64,000 bases of DNA, taken from the IMG/VR virus record IMGVR_UViG_3300008012_000023, positions 28,982 through 92,981 of that record; one strand, 5' to 3'. The position numbers and the translations under genes are program-made. Of this stretch, positions 23,091 to 31,469 are shown piece after piece. The DNA is from a virus. A model generated the notes under the pieces. It ran no database searches. It worked only from the letters and a program-made list of their open reading frames with translations, and had not been told where the DNA came from. Within the stretch, counting starts at the first letter, position 1. Each line of letters begins with the position of its first letter.

Positions 23091-25652
23091 TTAGTTCAAT
23101 CTCCTAAACTCAACATCTGTTTTACTATAGTCTACTTTATAGTATCCTGTATCAGTCATTACACTTGCCCATGGAACCTCTTGTGCCATTACGCCCTGAT
23201 ACGTTCCAGGCTGTTGTTTGTATTTAAACTGATAGATGTTAATTCCACGTGGTGATTTTCCAACAAGTGTAATTTCTTCTTTTAACCTTTTGTCGCTCCA
23301 TTTAGAGAAAAAGCCTCCAACCGCTGATGTAACAGATGCAAAAGTTTTTCCTATATTTGTGCCAAGGGTGCTGACCATTGATTTGACATTTGTGACCGCA
23401 GTCACTTTGCCTCCCATGATATTCTTGTAAGTGTTTTGTACAAATGAAGCACCTTTTGAATATATTTCTAATTGTGATTTTCCTGTTATGGCACTTGCTA
23501 CTTCTACACCTTTGGCTCCGATCTGCAGACCTGTGTTCACGGCATTGTACGCTTTATTGAATTTGCTAGAGTTGGATCTGAGTATTCCTAGTCCGGCCTG
23601 TGTGAGTCCAATTTTGTCAATTTTGCCTGCACCTGCGGCTGTGTCAACGAAACTCAAAGCAGTATCTGGAATTCCCGCATTGTCCTGGAATATTCCTGCG
23701 ATGGTGCTTGTCGACGACGTGGGAGACGAAAGGCTCTCAATCACCTTGCTGGCAGTGTTGCTGACTTTCTGAGAAAGATTTCCTGCCGTGAAAAGCACAC
23801 CGGAATCTTTGACAAATATTTGGTCTTTCAAAGTTTTGGATACCTCGCCTTTTATCGAACTTATGGTCTGGTCGATGGCATCGTTTACTCCTGCCGTTAT
23901 CGGAGACATGGGATTGTTGGTCACACTATAAAGTGTATTGTAACTGTTTGTGAAATCGTCGGCGGCTTTTTGTATTTTTGCTATGGTGCCCACACTGGTT
24001 GATTTTTTTGAAATTTTGCTTGTGGCAGAATCTACTGTTCCTAATCCTATGCTTTCGAGGTGCGCCTGGAGATCTGCCTGGAACTGTCCTATCCTGATTG
24101 TGGGATTTTCGCTGGTTCTATTTCTCTGAGCGATAAATTCTGCTGTGCCAGGAATTTTGTCATTTAGGCTTGGCCCCAATCCAACGAATGAAACAATTTT
24201 ATCGTAGTGATAAGGAAAAGGTTCGTGCGTTGGCACTCTCATACCCGACATTGAAACGTTTCCTTCCACAGTCACTTCCAATGGACCTGCTTGATATTTT
24301 TCCATTGGGTTGACATCTGGCACGAACACGTGTCGCGTTCCTGTTCCAAACGGATTTGTATCTGTGGCATTTGTCCTTTCAAGGTTATTGAAAAGACTAG
24401 AATTGGTTCCAATACTGTTGAAATGCACCTGACCACCCGTCAAGTGATGTTGGCCTGATGCCATGTGTATCTGTTGTTGTCCTGCGTAACTCAATATAGA
24501 GCCGTTGGGTGCTTTTTCAGTGATGCTACCTGTGGTTGCCTGTAACTGAATGTCTGTGTCTGAGTATTGCTGTATCGCTCCGCCGTCTATAACCATTTTG
24601 TTCAGAGAACGTAATTTTATCTGATTCCTGGCAAACATATTGATGTCAGAATCACTGTGAAGATTTAGATCTCCGCCTGCCCTGATGTTTACCGAGTTTC
24701 CGGCGTATATGTCAATTGCTCCGTTGGCGGAAAATTCCATCCAAACATTTCCTGATCCATTTGCTAGATATACAACACCGGCCGAGTCATTCAAAAGCAA
24801 TTGATGTCCTGAAGCACTTCTCATCCTGACTAGTTGATTTTCTCCGGCACTGTCACCATCGTCCATGACGAAAGTGTGACCAGTCAGTCTATCCACTATC
24901 TCCTGCTTGATCGAATCAACACCGCCTATTTTTCGTTTTTTGCCTCGCGGGTCTTTCCTTCCCGGTGTGCTTATTCCGTAGACCTGGCTTGGAGATTCTC
25001 TTCTGGCGCTAGATGTGGTTGTTCCCCTGACCGCGTCCTGTATAAGTCCTTCCTGCCTTAATGTTTCAGCGAAAGGATGCACAGGCTGTTTGATGTTGCC
25101 GGGGGAGTCCGCCAAAAGACGTGTGTTGATTTCTCCGGCCGGAACCTTGTCTGTGCCATACAAGTCTTCTTTGGATAATTGAAAATCACCCATGGCATCA
25201 ACTTGCGTATTGGTGGATGCCGCTATTCCAGGAGTCATAAAATTGTTGTTTGGTTCTGGTATACACCCTATCCAGTAGGCCTGGCTGGCGTCGCCCTCGA
25301 CGAATAAAACCATGACTCTGGTTCCCACATCTGGTGGTACCATCCACATTCCATATGAGTGCCTGGATTGGCTGTAACTACCGGGTGCATCACTGTTGTT
25401 ATAACTGCCTTCTGTGTGTTCGGCACCTTTGGTTCCATAAAAAGGAGTCATATATCTGCATATAACTTCGTGCGATTGGTAGGTTTTTGTTGTTCCCACC
25501 GATGCTTCTATTATTATCGCTATTCTACCCAATCTTTCTGGGTCTCTGTTATTTGTAACCAACCCCACATAAGGACCAGAGTTTTTTTCCACCATCTTCT
25601 GTAACTGAAGACTTGGTTTAATTGTTGAAAAATCTCCGAATTGAGTTGACAT
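23091..25652 (-). CDS. 5: Baseplate hub/needle protein gp5-like with C-terminal S74 chaperone-like domain, 853 aa
   Basis: N-terminal OB-fold region (~27-150) with GLVTNNRDPERLGRIAIII and MVPPDVGTRVMVLFVEGDASQAYWIG is the gp5/VgrG type. Residues ~235-420 (MRSASGHQLLLNDSAG, then many short NVWMEFSANGAIDIYAGNSVNIRAGGDLNLHSD-type strands) fit the triple-stranded beta-helix needle. I see no T4-type lysozyme domain between them. The middle third is helical and unassigned. The last 68 residues match peptidase_S74 intramolecular chaperones: S786-D-K-R-L-K791 keeps the Ser and Lys of the SDxRxK motif, followed by GINIYQFKY and GVMAQEVP. In that family the C-terminal domain trimerises the protein and is cut off at the Ser. 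Forms the membrane-piercing hub tip. Confidence 0.9.
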   Translation of the reverse strand: MSTQFGDFSTIKPSLQLQKMVEKNSGPYVGLVTNNRDPERLGRIAIIIEASVGTTKTYQSHEVICRYMTPFYGTKGAEHTEGSYNNSDAPGSYSQSRHSYGMWMVPPDVGTRVMVLFVEGDASQAYWIGCIPEPNNNFMTPGIAASTNTQVDAMGDFQLSKEDLYGTDKVPAGEINTRLLADSPGNIKQPVHPFAETLRQEGLIQDAVRGTTTSSARRESPSQVYGISTPGRKDPRGKKRKIGGVDSIKQEIVDRLTGHTFVMDDGDSAGENQLVRMRSASGHQLLLNDSAGVVYLANGSGNVWMEFSANGAIDIYAGNSVNIRAGGDLNLHSDSDINMFARNQIKLRSLNKMVIDGGAIQQYSDTDIQLQATTGSITEKAPNGSILSYAGQQQIHMASGQHHLTGGQVHFNSIGTNSSLFNNLERTNATDTNPFGTGTRHVFVPDVNPMEKYQAGPLEVTVEGNVSMSGMRVPTHEPFPYHYDKIVSFVGLGPSLNDKIPGTAEFIAQRNRTSENPTIRIGQFQADLQAHLESIGLGTVDSATSKISKKSTSVGTIAKIQKAADDFTNSYNTLYSVTNNPMSPITAGVNDAIDQTISSIKGEVSKTLKDQIFVKDSGVLFTAGNLSQKVSNTASKVIESLSSPTSSTSTIAGIFQDNAGIPDTALSFVDTAAGAGKIDKIGLTQAGLGILRSNSSKFNKAYNAVNTGLQIGAKGVEVASAITGKSQLEIYSKGASFVQNTYKNIMGGKVTAVTNVKSMVSTLGTNIGKTFASVTSAVGGFFSKWSDKRLKEEITLVGKSPRGINIYQFKYKQQPGTYQGVMAQEVPWASVMTDTGYYKVDYSKTDVEFRRLN

Positions 25653-25657
25653 ATGAA

Positions 25658-28024
25658 TTACTTACTAAAAAATTTTTTAATTTTTTGGGTTATTGAGTTG
25701 AAAAGATCACGTATGCTAGGTCCTTCGGGAATCTCGCTATCGTCCACGATGCCCCGCCATGCGTCTAAATATTTGTCTTTGCTGGTTGGTACGTTACCAA
25801 AATTAGTTTTAGTAAACTCGTCTGGCAATGGATCTTTGACCTTGATTCCTTGGTTCCTAAATCTTGCCATGTGAAGCATTTGTCTAAATTGTCCCCTATC
25901 AAATATATTTTCTATTCTAAAAATCCTGTACAACCCACTGAACGGTATTCTGTCTCCCTGATTCAATTTGTAAGTACCTGATTCGCTGTCTATGTCGACA
26001 GGAAATCTAAAGTCCAGTGCCACATATGGTTCTGCCATGTTCAAATTATAACTTTGAGAATTTTCATCGAACGCATTGTATGACCCATCGTTTACGCTTC
26101 TGTTTTTGTTGTTCCATACTCCCGGTCCAGAAAGATCATTTATGCTTGGTGTAAGCAAGGGTGCGAATTGGTTGTTACTTAGATAGACAGGATCACCCAA
26201 TATTTCCATCTCTATCTTGACCATGTCACCTTCGGGGTTACTGAATGCATCCTGGAATTGTACTAAACTTTCATTTACTCCCGACACTCCTGTTCCTGCT
26301 GTTTTTCCTCCGCCGGGATATGCGGCATTTGGCAAGTCGGGTTCAACATTTTCTGTGTCATCGGACAAGTTTCCCGTCTGTCCCGATCCTGGCTTGACCA
26401 CTGTGGCGTACTGTTGCGGAGCAAGTGCCTTGTATCTCGGATTGTAGTATGCCACATTGTATCTTAAATTTAGATTTAATATTTCTGTATTTTCTCCAGT
26501 GAAAACATATTGATATTTTTTCCTTGCTAAAAATTTGTTATTGATAGCAACAAAGTTCCTAAATTTAGAATGCAGACCAGGCTGTGTGTAATTCAAAATG
26601 TGTATTTTGATCGGCTCAATATGGAAATGAATTATTTTTGAATGCTGTTTTGTTTTTATGTCTATTGTTGATTTTTGTTTTAGGTTTGTAGTGACCTTGA
26701 AATACCTGACATAAAATTTGTCCTCATTATCCATTATAAATTTTGCTTTGGCCTCTTCGCTTACTAATTTGTCAATGGTGTCACCTAGTTCACCGTTTGC
26801 CTTGACTGCCCAATCTCTCAATCTTTCTTTATCATTGTTGTATGGTGGTATCAATTTCATTACTTCGATAAGATGCTGACTAATACCCGTGCCCTTGTCG
26901 ATGGTCGCTAATCTGTTGGCCAGTTGTTTGTTTGTGTTAAATTTTTTTTCATCTGCATTGTTTTCGGTCAAAGAGTCGTCGTCTACATCTGTGGGTGAAA
27001 GTCTCGTGTAATTGATGTTGCTGGCTTTGTCAATAACAAAACTTGCGTCTAGTGTGGGATCGCAGGTCACCAAATACTGGTCTGCTGTGTCTGGTCCAAA
27101 TTGTTTCTGGTCTATTTCAATTTTTATCATTTCATTAAGTGCTTTTGTTAGGTCTTTGCAGTAATCGGAAAGTTTGCCCCCACTTTTGATGTCAACACTA
27201 ATGGGACTTCTTGTGTAATTGAATCTATTCATGAATGCGTATTCGTTGATAGGCACGGCATTCACGTTGTATTGTGCGCCTCCTTGATTGACGTCGATCT
27301 GCATCTGGGTTATATGAATCGGTATTGAACGTTTAAGGTTATCGCCGTTGACCAAAGGTTTTCCGTGACTGTCGTACCCTTTGTATTCCACTGTCAACAG
27401 GAACGGTGCTGTCACGTGATCCTTGAATCCCGAAGCGTTTGCGGCGCCTCTGACCTTTGTCACTAGGCTGAGACCATATGGTTCTGCGATGCTCATTTCA
27501 ATATTTGTCACTGACGTAAATTGCCTTGATGGGTCGGCAACAGGCACTGTTGTGATATTACAGGTTTCAATAAAAAAATCATGAGCCCTTGTAAGGACTG
27601 ATTTGGCAAAGTCAGTAATCTGTCTCTGTTCTACTGTTCTTGCCGATGCGTCGCTGGTCATGGCATCCGAGTTCTCGTTGACCTGTGCTTCTGGAAAAAT
27701 GCTGTTAGACTGATCAATAAAGTTTAGACTGCCATTTATACCACCGGTCCTTGCTATTACATTCCTGGGCCTGTATCCTCCCTTCAAATAGGCCACCGAC
27801 TCCAGTTCTTCTCTGGTCAGGGCACTCAGGGTGAATATGCTGGAAAAACTAGAAAAACGTGCCAGCGGATTGTCGTAATTTATTTTTGCTCTTTGTTGTG
27901 TCGAATCTACTTTTACAACTGTCTTGCTCGAGAAAGCATTTTCGTTGAAAGTATTGATTTCTTCTTGAATCTTGATCTTTTGTTGATCTTTTATTTTCTG
28001 TCTTTTTTCGTAACGTGTAACCAT
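25658..28024 (-). CDS. Large baseplate structural protein, 788 aa
   Basis: Lies between gp53 and gp5 with 5-6 nt gaps, in the baseplate operon. It begins with a short charged helix (RYEKRQKIKDQQKIKIQEEINTF). The central region has SIAEPYGLSLVTKVRGAA and TVEYKGYDSHGKP. Near the C-terminus are NMAEPYVALDFRFPVD and RIPFSGLYRIFRIENIFDRGQFRQMLHMARFRNQ, a pattern like the final beta-domain of hub proteins of the gpD/gp27 group. A hub role equivalent to gp27 is therefore plausible, since no other gp27 candidate is visible, but T4 gp27 is only ~390 aa and I cannot show homology. It ends FFSK with a lysine/phenylalanine-rich helix. Confidence 0.75.
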   Translation of the reverse strand: MVTRYEKRQKIKDQQKIKIQEEINTFNENAFSSKTVVKVDSTQQRAKINYDNPLARFSSFSSIFTLSALTREELESVAYLKGGYRPRNVIARTGGINGSLNFIDQSNSIFPEAQVNENSDAMTSDASARTVEQRQITDFAKSVLTRAHDFFIETCNITTVPVADPSRQFTSVTNIEMSIAEPYGLSLVTKVRGAANASGFKDHVTAPFLLTVEYKGYDSHGKPLVNGDNLKRSIPIHITQMQIDVNQGGAQYNVNAVPINEYAFMNRFNYTRSPISVDIKSGGKLSDYCKDLTKALNEMIKIEIDQKQFGPDTADQYLVTCDPTLDASFVIDKASNINYTRLSPTDVDDDSLTENNADEKKFNTNKQLANRLATIDKGTGISQHLIEVMKLIPPYNNDKERLRDWAVKANGELGDTIDKLVSEEAKAKFIMDNEDKFYVRYFKVTTNLKQKSTIDIKTKQHSKIIHFHIEPIKIHILNYTQPGLHSKFRNFVAINNKFLARKKYQYVFTGENTEILNLNLRYNVAYYNPRYKALAPQQYATVVKPGSGQTGNLSDDTENVEPDLPNAAYPGGGKTAGTGVSGVNESLVQFQDAFSNPEGDMVKIEMEILGDPVYLSNNQFAPLLTPSINDLSGPGVWNNKNRSVNDGSYNAFDENSQSYNLNMAEPYVALDFRFPVDIDSESGTYKLNQGDRIPFSGLYRIFRIENIFDRGQFRQMLHMARFRNQGIKVKDPLPDEFTKTNFGNVPTSKDKYLDAWRGIVDDSEIPEGPSIRDLFNSITQKIKKFFSK

Positions 28025-28030
28025 GACATC

Positions 28031-28330
28031 TTATATTCCCAGATCGTCTTTTAGACTAGACAATTTTGGCAGTTGTATGGTCACTCCTGGAGAGAAGTCA
28101 TATATGGGATCTTCTATCTCGTCTGGATTCCTTTGTGCAAAAACCCACCACAATCTCGGAGATCCATACAAGTCATATGCCAACAAGTCCGGCCTGTAAG
28201 CATAAATTCTGTCTATGGTATAACTGACGTCGTCGTCTCTCGCAGTTATTGGTCTAGGAACAAAAAAATCTAAATTTAAATTGTTCTGTGGCGTGACAGC
28301 GTACGGTGAGGTATTGCTATACTTTGCCAT
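28031..28330 (-). CDS. 53: Baseplate wedge protein gp53, 99 aa
   Basis: Short protein with the conserved gp53 signature YAYRPDLLAYDLYGSPRLWWVFAQRNPDEIEDPIYDFSPGVTIQLP, a LysM-like fold that clamps wedges onto the hub. T4 gp53 is 196 aa, and marine relatives are often shorter. Its ATG at 28330 overlaps the upstream stop by one base (TAATG), implying translational coupling with gp48/54. Assignment by motif and neighbourhood is strong. Confidence 0.9.
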   Translation of the reverse strand: MAKYSNTSPYAVTPQNNLNLDFFVPRPITARDDDVSYTIDRIYAYRPDLLAYDLYGSPRLWWVFAQRNPDEIEDPIYDFSPGVTIQLPKLSSLKDDLGI

Positions 28331-29229
28331 TAAATGAATCCTATTTGTTCTATGTTGTTTCCAGAATCTTTACCTGTAAGTTTTCCATTTGCGAACTCCT
28401 GCAGACTGAATCCTTTTACTGCTTCCCTGCTGTAGATAGGTTGTATCTGCACTGTGAAGATGCTAGAAGTTGGTGCCCAGGTTTCTGGAATCCTTGTAGA
28501 AGTAGACGAATACGATCCTTCACTTGCTTCGGGTAGATCTGCGCCTTGCGAGGTGCAGATATAATCAACGTTGTTTGTCATTTCAACCGTGAAGTTAGTG
28601 ACCACCACTGGTATATTTTTGAACACGTGTTGACCGTAACCGTTTAACAACAATATAGGCGGTGGACTTCCTTTGAAATTTTCTTCTCCTCCAAAAAACA
28701 TTTTTGTTACTGTTCTTAGAAAGTGCAGTGTTGCTACCCAATGCTGGGCATCGTCTTGATTTTGTACTGGAAACTCTCCAACTATTGTCATGTTGCTGGT
28801 TTCTGAATTTTGGTATGCGTAAAAAGGATAATTGTTGTGGACCATCGCCATTGGATTGTAAGCGGCCTGGTGCTGTATAATCACGTTTGGCGTCAATGGA
28901 AAAATAATTCCTCCAGTATCTGATAATCTAGAAAGTATGCTGTATTTGGTGCCACCGGTTGTCTTGTCCTGTTTCTGTCCGTCTCCAAACATTACCTGTC
29001 GCAGATATGTGTTCGCTGTAGGAACTGTAAGTCTTACACGCCAGTCTGTCTGAAAATCTCTTCGGGTCCATGACGCATCCGCTCTCTGCCTCAAAGGCGA
29101 TTCTGCGCCTTGCTGTAATCCGGCACCCAGTAACCTGCCCAATGTTCTGTTGAAAACATTCGAGGCTACACCGCCTATCACATTGGCTAGTGATTTACCA
29201 TCTGGGTTTGTCAAATTTGATTCACTCAT
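28330..29229 (-). CDS. 48: Baseplate tail-tube cap protein, gp48/gp54-like, 299 aa
   Basis: The longest frame opens at 29283 but would include the late promoter at 29271-29278, so I start at ATG 29229 (MSESNLTNPDGK). Features: WRVRLTVPTANTYLRQ at ~60, IIFPLTPNVIIQHQAAYNPMAMVHNNYPFYAYQNSE in the middle, HWVATLHFLRTVTKMFFG at ~155, and IFTVQIQPIYSREAVKGFSLQEFANGKL near the end. T4 gp48 and gp54 are 364 and 320 aa. Both cap the hub and start tube assembly. I cannot decide between them, and this gene may serve both roles, as only one copy is visible. First gene of the leftward late block. Confidence 0.75.
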   Translation of the reverse strand: MSESNLTNPDGKSLANVIGGVASNVFNRTLGRLLGAGLQQGAESPLRQRADASWTRRDFQTDWRVRLTVPTANTYLRQVMFGDGQKQDKTTGGTKYSILSRLSDTGGIIFPLTPNVIIQHQAAYNPMAMVHNNYPFYAYQNSETSNMTIVGEFPVQNQDDAQHWVATLHFLRTVTKMFFGGEENFKGSPPPILLLNGYGQHVFKNIPVVVTNFTVEMTNNVDYICTSQGADLPEASEGSYSSTSTRIPETWAPTSSIFTVQIQPIYSREAVKGFSLQEFANGKLTGKDSGNNIEQIGFI

Positions 29230-29235
29230 TTTTCG

Positions 29236-29264
29236 TTGACTTAAATGTTTAAATTTTGTATAAT
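29236..29264 (+). promoter_or_regulatory. Sigma70-like promoter for the gp55-gp47-gp46 block
   Basis: TTGACT at 29236-29241, exactly 17 nt, then TATAAT at 29259-29264, on the plus strand. This is near-consensus for the host sigma70 holoenzyme. It precedes gp55 (ATG 29342) by about 70 nt. It overlaps the first codons of the leftward gp48/54 gene only at its leader, and lies beside the minus-strand late promoter, so early rightward and late leftward transcription share one short divergent region. Confidence 0.75.
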
Positions 29265-29270
29265 CAATAG

Positions 29271-29278
29271 TATTTATA
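29271..29278 (-). promoter_or_regulatory. Late promoter TATAAATA for the leftward baseplate block
   Basis: Perfect TATAAATA on the minus strand, 41 nt before ATG 29229. It is the first late promoter of the block that runs from gp48/54 to the fibre genes, and its position argues against the longer start at 29283. Confidence 0.8.
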
Positions 29279-29341
29279 GGCACAATTATAGGCGCACTTT
29301 ATATCCCCTTCAGGCTCTAATCGTTAATAAAACGGAGAAAT

Positions 29342-30280
29342 ATGAAAAAAGTAAACTATTTGAACAATCGAGACCTGATGCTCGAAATCCACAGGAGCAA
29401 GAACACCTACTGTTCATACGTCGGAGAAGGCGACGACCAATACGATATTATCTTGACCGATGTGAAAAAAATTAATCAGCCAAACATCGCCAAAGCCAGA
29501 AAAGCACGTGCCAAAAGAATGACGCAACAGGCATGGGAAGAAGCCAAGTCTCAAGGCATCAAGAGAGCAAAAATGAGCGACTACGAAGTTTCTCCCAGAA
29601 AAATAGACAAGACTGATCTAATTTTTAGGGTGATGTCTTTTGATCACATTCCGGTCGATTCCGAAAGGAAGAAAAATCCAAAAACACGTGCGGACCATCA
29701 CGTGAAGATAAACTTTCCTCCATTCCAACACTTCAAACTTGACAAAAAAGGAAAACCAAGATGTGTGGGGAAAAGTCACTGGGTGGGAGGAATGAGCAAC
29801 GGAGAATTTAAACACGACCACGGTAAAATTACTAACAAACTGGCATTGATGTTCATGAAACTGTGCGAAAGATATGGCACAAGGTCAAACTGGAGAGGTT
29901 ATACCTACAATGACGAAATGCAGTCACAAGCGTTGATGCAATTGAGCCAGATAGGACTACAATTCGATGAATCAAAATCTGAAAATCCATTTGCGTACTA
30001 CACCGCCGCAATCACAAATTCATTTACTCGAATACTGAATCTTGAAAAGAAAAATCAAAATATCAGAGACGACATAATGGAGATGAATAATTTGATGCCT
30101 AGTTTCACAAGACAGAATCAAAACGAAGTAGAGGCAAAAAAATTTGCCGGCAAGTACAGAAAAGAAAAGCAAGAAGTTGCGCCTGTGAAAACTTACACAA
30201 AAAAAGCAATTAAAGAGTTGAATAAGAGGTTAAAAAATACAGGTAAAATTTCTGCTAACGATTTCGAAGAGGTAAAATAA
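29342..30280 (+). CDS. 55: Late-transcription sigma factor gp55, 312 aa
   Basis: The C-terminal half matches gp55 of marine T4-like phages: KLALMFMKLCERYGTRSNWRGYTYNDEMQSQALMQLSQIGLQFDESKSENPFAYYTAAITNSFTRILNLEKKNQNIRDDI, the sigma region-2-like core that recognises the TATAAATA late promoter. T4 gp55 is only 185 aa. Here a basic N-terminal extension of ~140 residues (many Lys/Arg, KARKARAKRMTQQAWEEAKSQ, RKNPKTRADHHVKINFPPF) has no T4 counterpart that I know. An AACGGAGAAAT ribosome site precedes the ATG. First gene after a sigma70-like promoter, followed 3 nt later by gp47. It would turn on the late promoters annotated on both strands. Confidence 0.92.
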   Translation: MKKVNYLNNRDLMLEIHRSKNTYCSYVGEGDDQYDIILTDVKKINQPNIAKARKARAKRMTQQAWEEAKSQGIKRAKMSDYEVSPRKIDKTDLIFRVMSFDHIPVDSERKKNPKTRADHHVKINFPPFQHFKLDKKGKPRCVGKSHWVGGMSNGEFKHDHGKITNKLALMFMKLCERYGTRSNWRGYTYNDEMQSQALMQLSQIGLQFDESKSENPFAYYTAAITNSFTRILNLEKKNQNIRDDIMEMNNLMPSFTRQNQNEVEAKKFAGKYRKEKQEVAPVKTYTKKAIKELNKRLKNTGKISANDFEEVK

Positions 30281-30283
30281 ACT

Positions 30284-31306
30284 ATGCCATTATTCAAAAA
30301 GGCGGCCTGTTTCACAGACATACATTTTGGGCTAAAAGGAAATTCTCGTGTACACAACGACGACTGTGAATCTTTTATCAAATGGTTCATACAACAGGCC
30401 AAAGCACAAGGTTGTGAAACCTGTATTTTTCTAGGCGACTGGCATCACCACAGAAGTTCCACAAATGTATCCACAATGAACTACACAGTGTCAAACATGG
30501 AAAGACTAGGTGCGGCATTTGAAAAAGTTTATGTGATAATGGGCAATCATGATCTTTTCTACAGAGAAAAAAGAGAAATCAATTCCATGGAATTTATAAG
30601 ATATATTCCAAATGTGCATATTGTCAACGAGTGGCTTGTCGACGATGAATGTGCTATTATTCCTTGGATAGTCGAAGACGAATATAAAAAAATACCCGAA
30701 ATGAAACAGAAATATATCTTTGGACATTTTGAATTGCCATATTTCAAAATGAATGCCATGGTAGAAATGCCGGACGTGGGCACAATCCAGGCCGATCATT
30801 TTGTTAACCAAGAATATGTTTTTACAGGACATTTTCATAAAAGACAAATTAGGAAAAACATTCACTACATTGGTAATGCTTTTCCGCACAACTACGCAGA
30901 TGCCGGTGACGACGAACGTGGCATGATGATTCTTGAGTGGGGCGGTCAGCCCAAATACTTTAATTGGCCCGGAATGCCAAAATATAGACACTATAAAATA
31001 AGCAACCTACTAGCAGACACCGACAGGATGTTGGAAGAAAGGATGTATGTAAGGGTGGGTCTAGACATAAAAATTTCCTACGAAGAAGCCAATTTCATAA
31101 GAGAAACATTTATCGAAAAATACAAATTGAGAGAACTACAACTGATACCCGAACAATTGGATCAGGCAGAGGCAAAACCTGTAAAAGTTGAAAAATTTGA
31201 CTCAGTTGACCAGATTGTGATCAAACAGTTGGAAAGCGTTGATTCAAAAACTTTTGATAAAAATATTTTAATGGCAATTTACAACAACTTAGATGTCAAC
31301 AACTAA
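30284..31306 (+). CDS. 47: Recombination endonuclease subunit gp47 (Mre11-like), 340 aa
   Basis: Calcineurin-like metallophosphoesterase motifs in order: Asp12/His14 (FTDIHFG), Gly51-Asp52 (LGDWHHH), GNHD at 87-90, and later GHFHKRQ and NAFPHNYAD. T4 gp47 is 339 aa. It forms the nuclease subunit of the gp46/gp47 complex that resects double-strand ends for recombination-dependent replication. It follows gp55 by 3 nt. Its last 14 nt overlap the start of the 58-aa gene. Confidence 0.95.
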   Translation: MPLFKKAACFTDIHFGLKGNSRVHNDDCESFIKWFIQQAKAQGCETCIFLGDWHHHRSSTNVSTMNYTVSNMERLGAAFEKVYVIMGNHDLFYREKREINSMEFIRYIPNVHIVNEWLVDDECAIIPWIVEDEYKKIPEMKQKYIFGHFELPYFKMNAMVEMPDVGTIQADHFVNQEYVFTGHFHKRQIRKNIHYIGNAFPHNYADAGDDERGMMILEWGGQPKYFNWPGMPKYRHYKISNLLADTDRMLEERMYVRVGLDIKISYEEANFIRETFIEKYKLRELQLIPEQLDQAEAKPVKVEKFDSVDQIVIKQLESVDSKTFDKNILMAIYNNLDVNN

Positions 31307-31469
31307 AAAAAGAATAACAAAAAAGAAATTAATGGAGATATTAAAAAAAACTCCAGAAGAACACAGGTTCATTGACGATTTTTTCACACGTAAAAGAACA
31401 CACAAAGAGTGGTTACAGGAATACTGGAGATGGAGAGCAAAAAAGGAAAGACACGATGCTGACAATTAG
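31293..31469 (+). CDS. Small basic protein overlapping gp47 and gp46, 58 aa
   Basis: A short frame that I read directly: ATG 31293 to TAG 31467-31469. It overlaps the gp47 end by 14 nt and the gp46 start (31456) by 14 nt, filling the gap between them. The product starts MSTTKKRITKKKLMEILKK and has WLQEYWRWRAKKERHDADN at the end. It is very basic and rich in aromatic residues in its C-terminal helix, as in small nucleic-acid-binding or adaptor proteins. The double overlap implies coupled translation with the nuclease subunits. Function unknown. Without it the gp47-gp46 gap would be an unusual 149 nt of empty sequence. Confidence 0.7.
   Translation: MSTTKKRITKKKLMEILKKTPEEHRFIDDFFTRKRTHKEWLQEYWRWRAKKERHDADN

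Noticed and set aside
28330-29283. Longer start of gp48/54 at 29283
   Set aside because: The extra codons contain the perfect late promoter TATAAATA at 29271-29278. ATG 29229 is preferred.
31372-31455. Longer start of gp46 at 31372
   Set aside because: The conserved Rad50-type N-terminus begins at 31456, and the upstream part is coded in another frame by the 58-aa gene.
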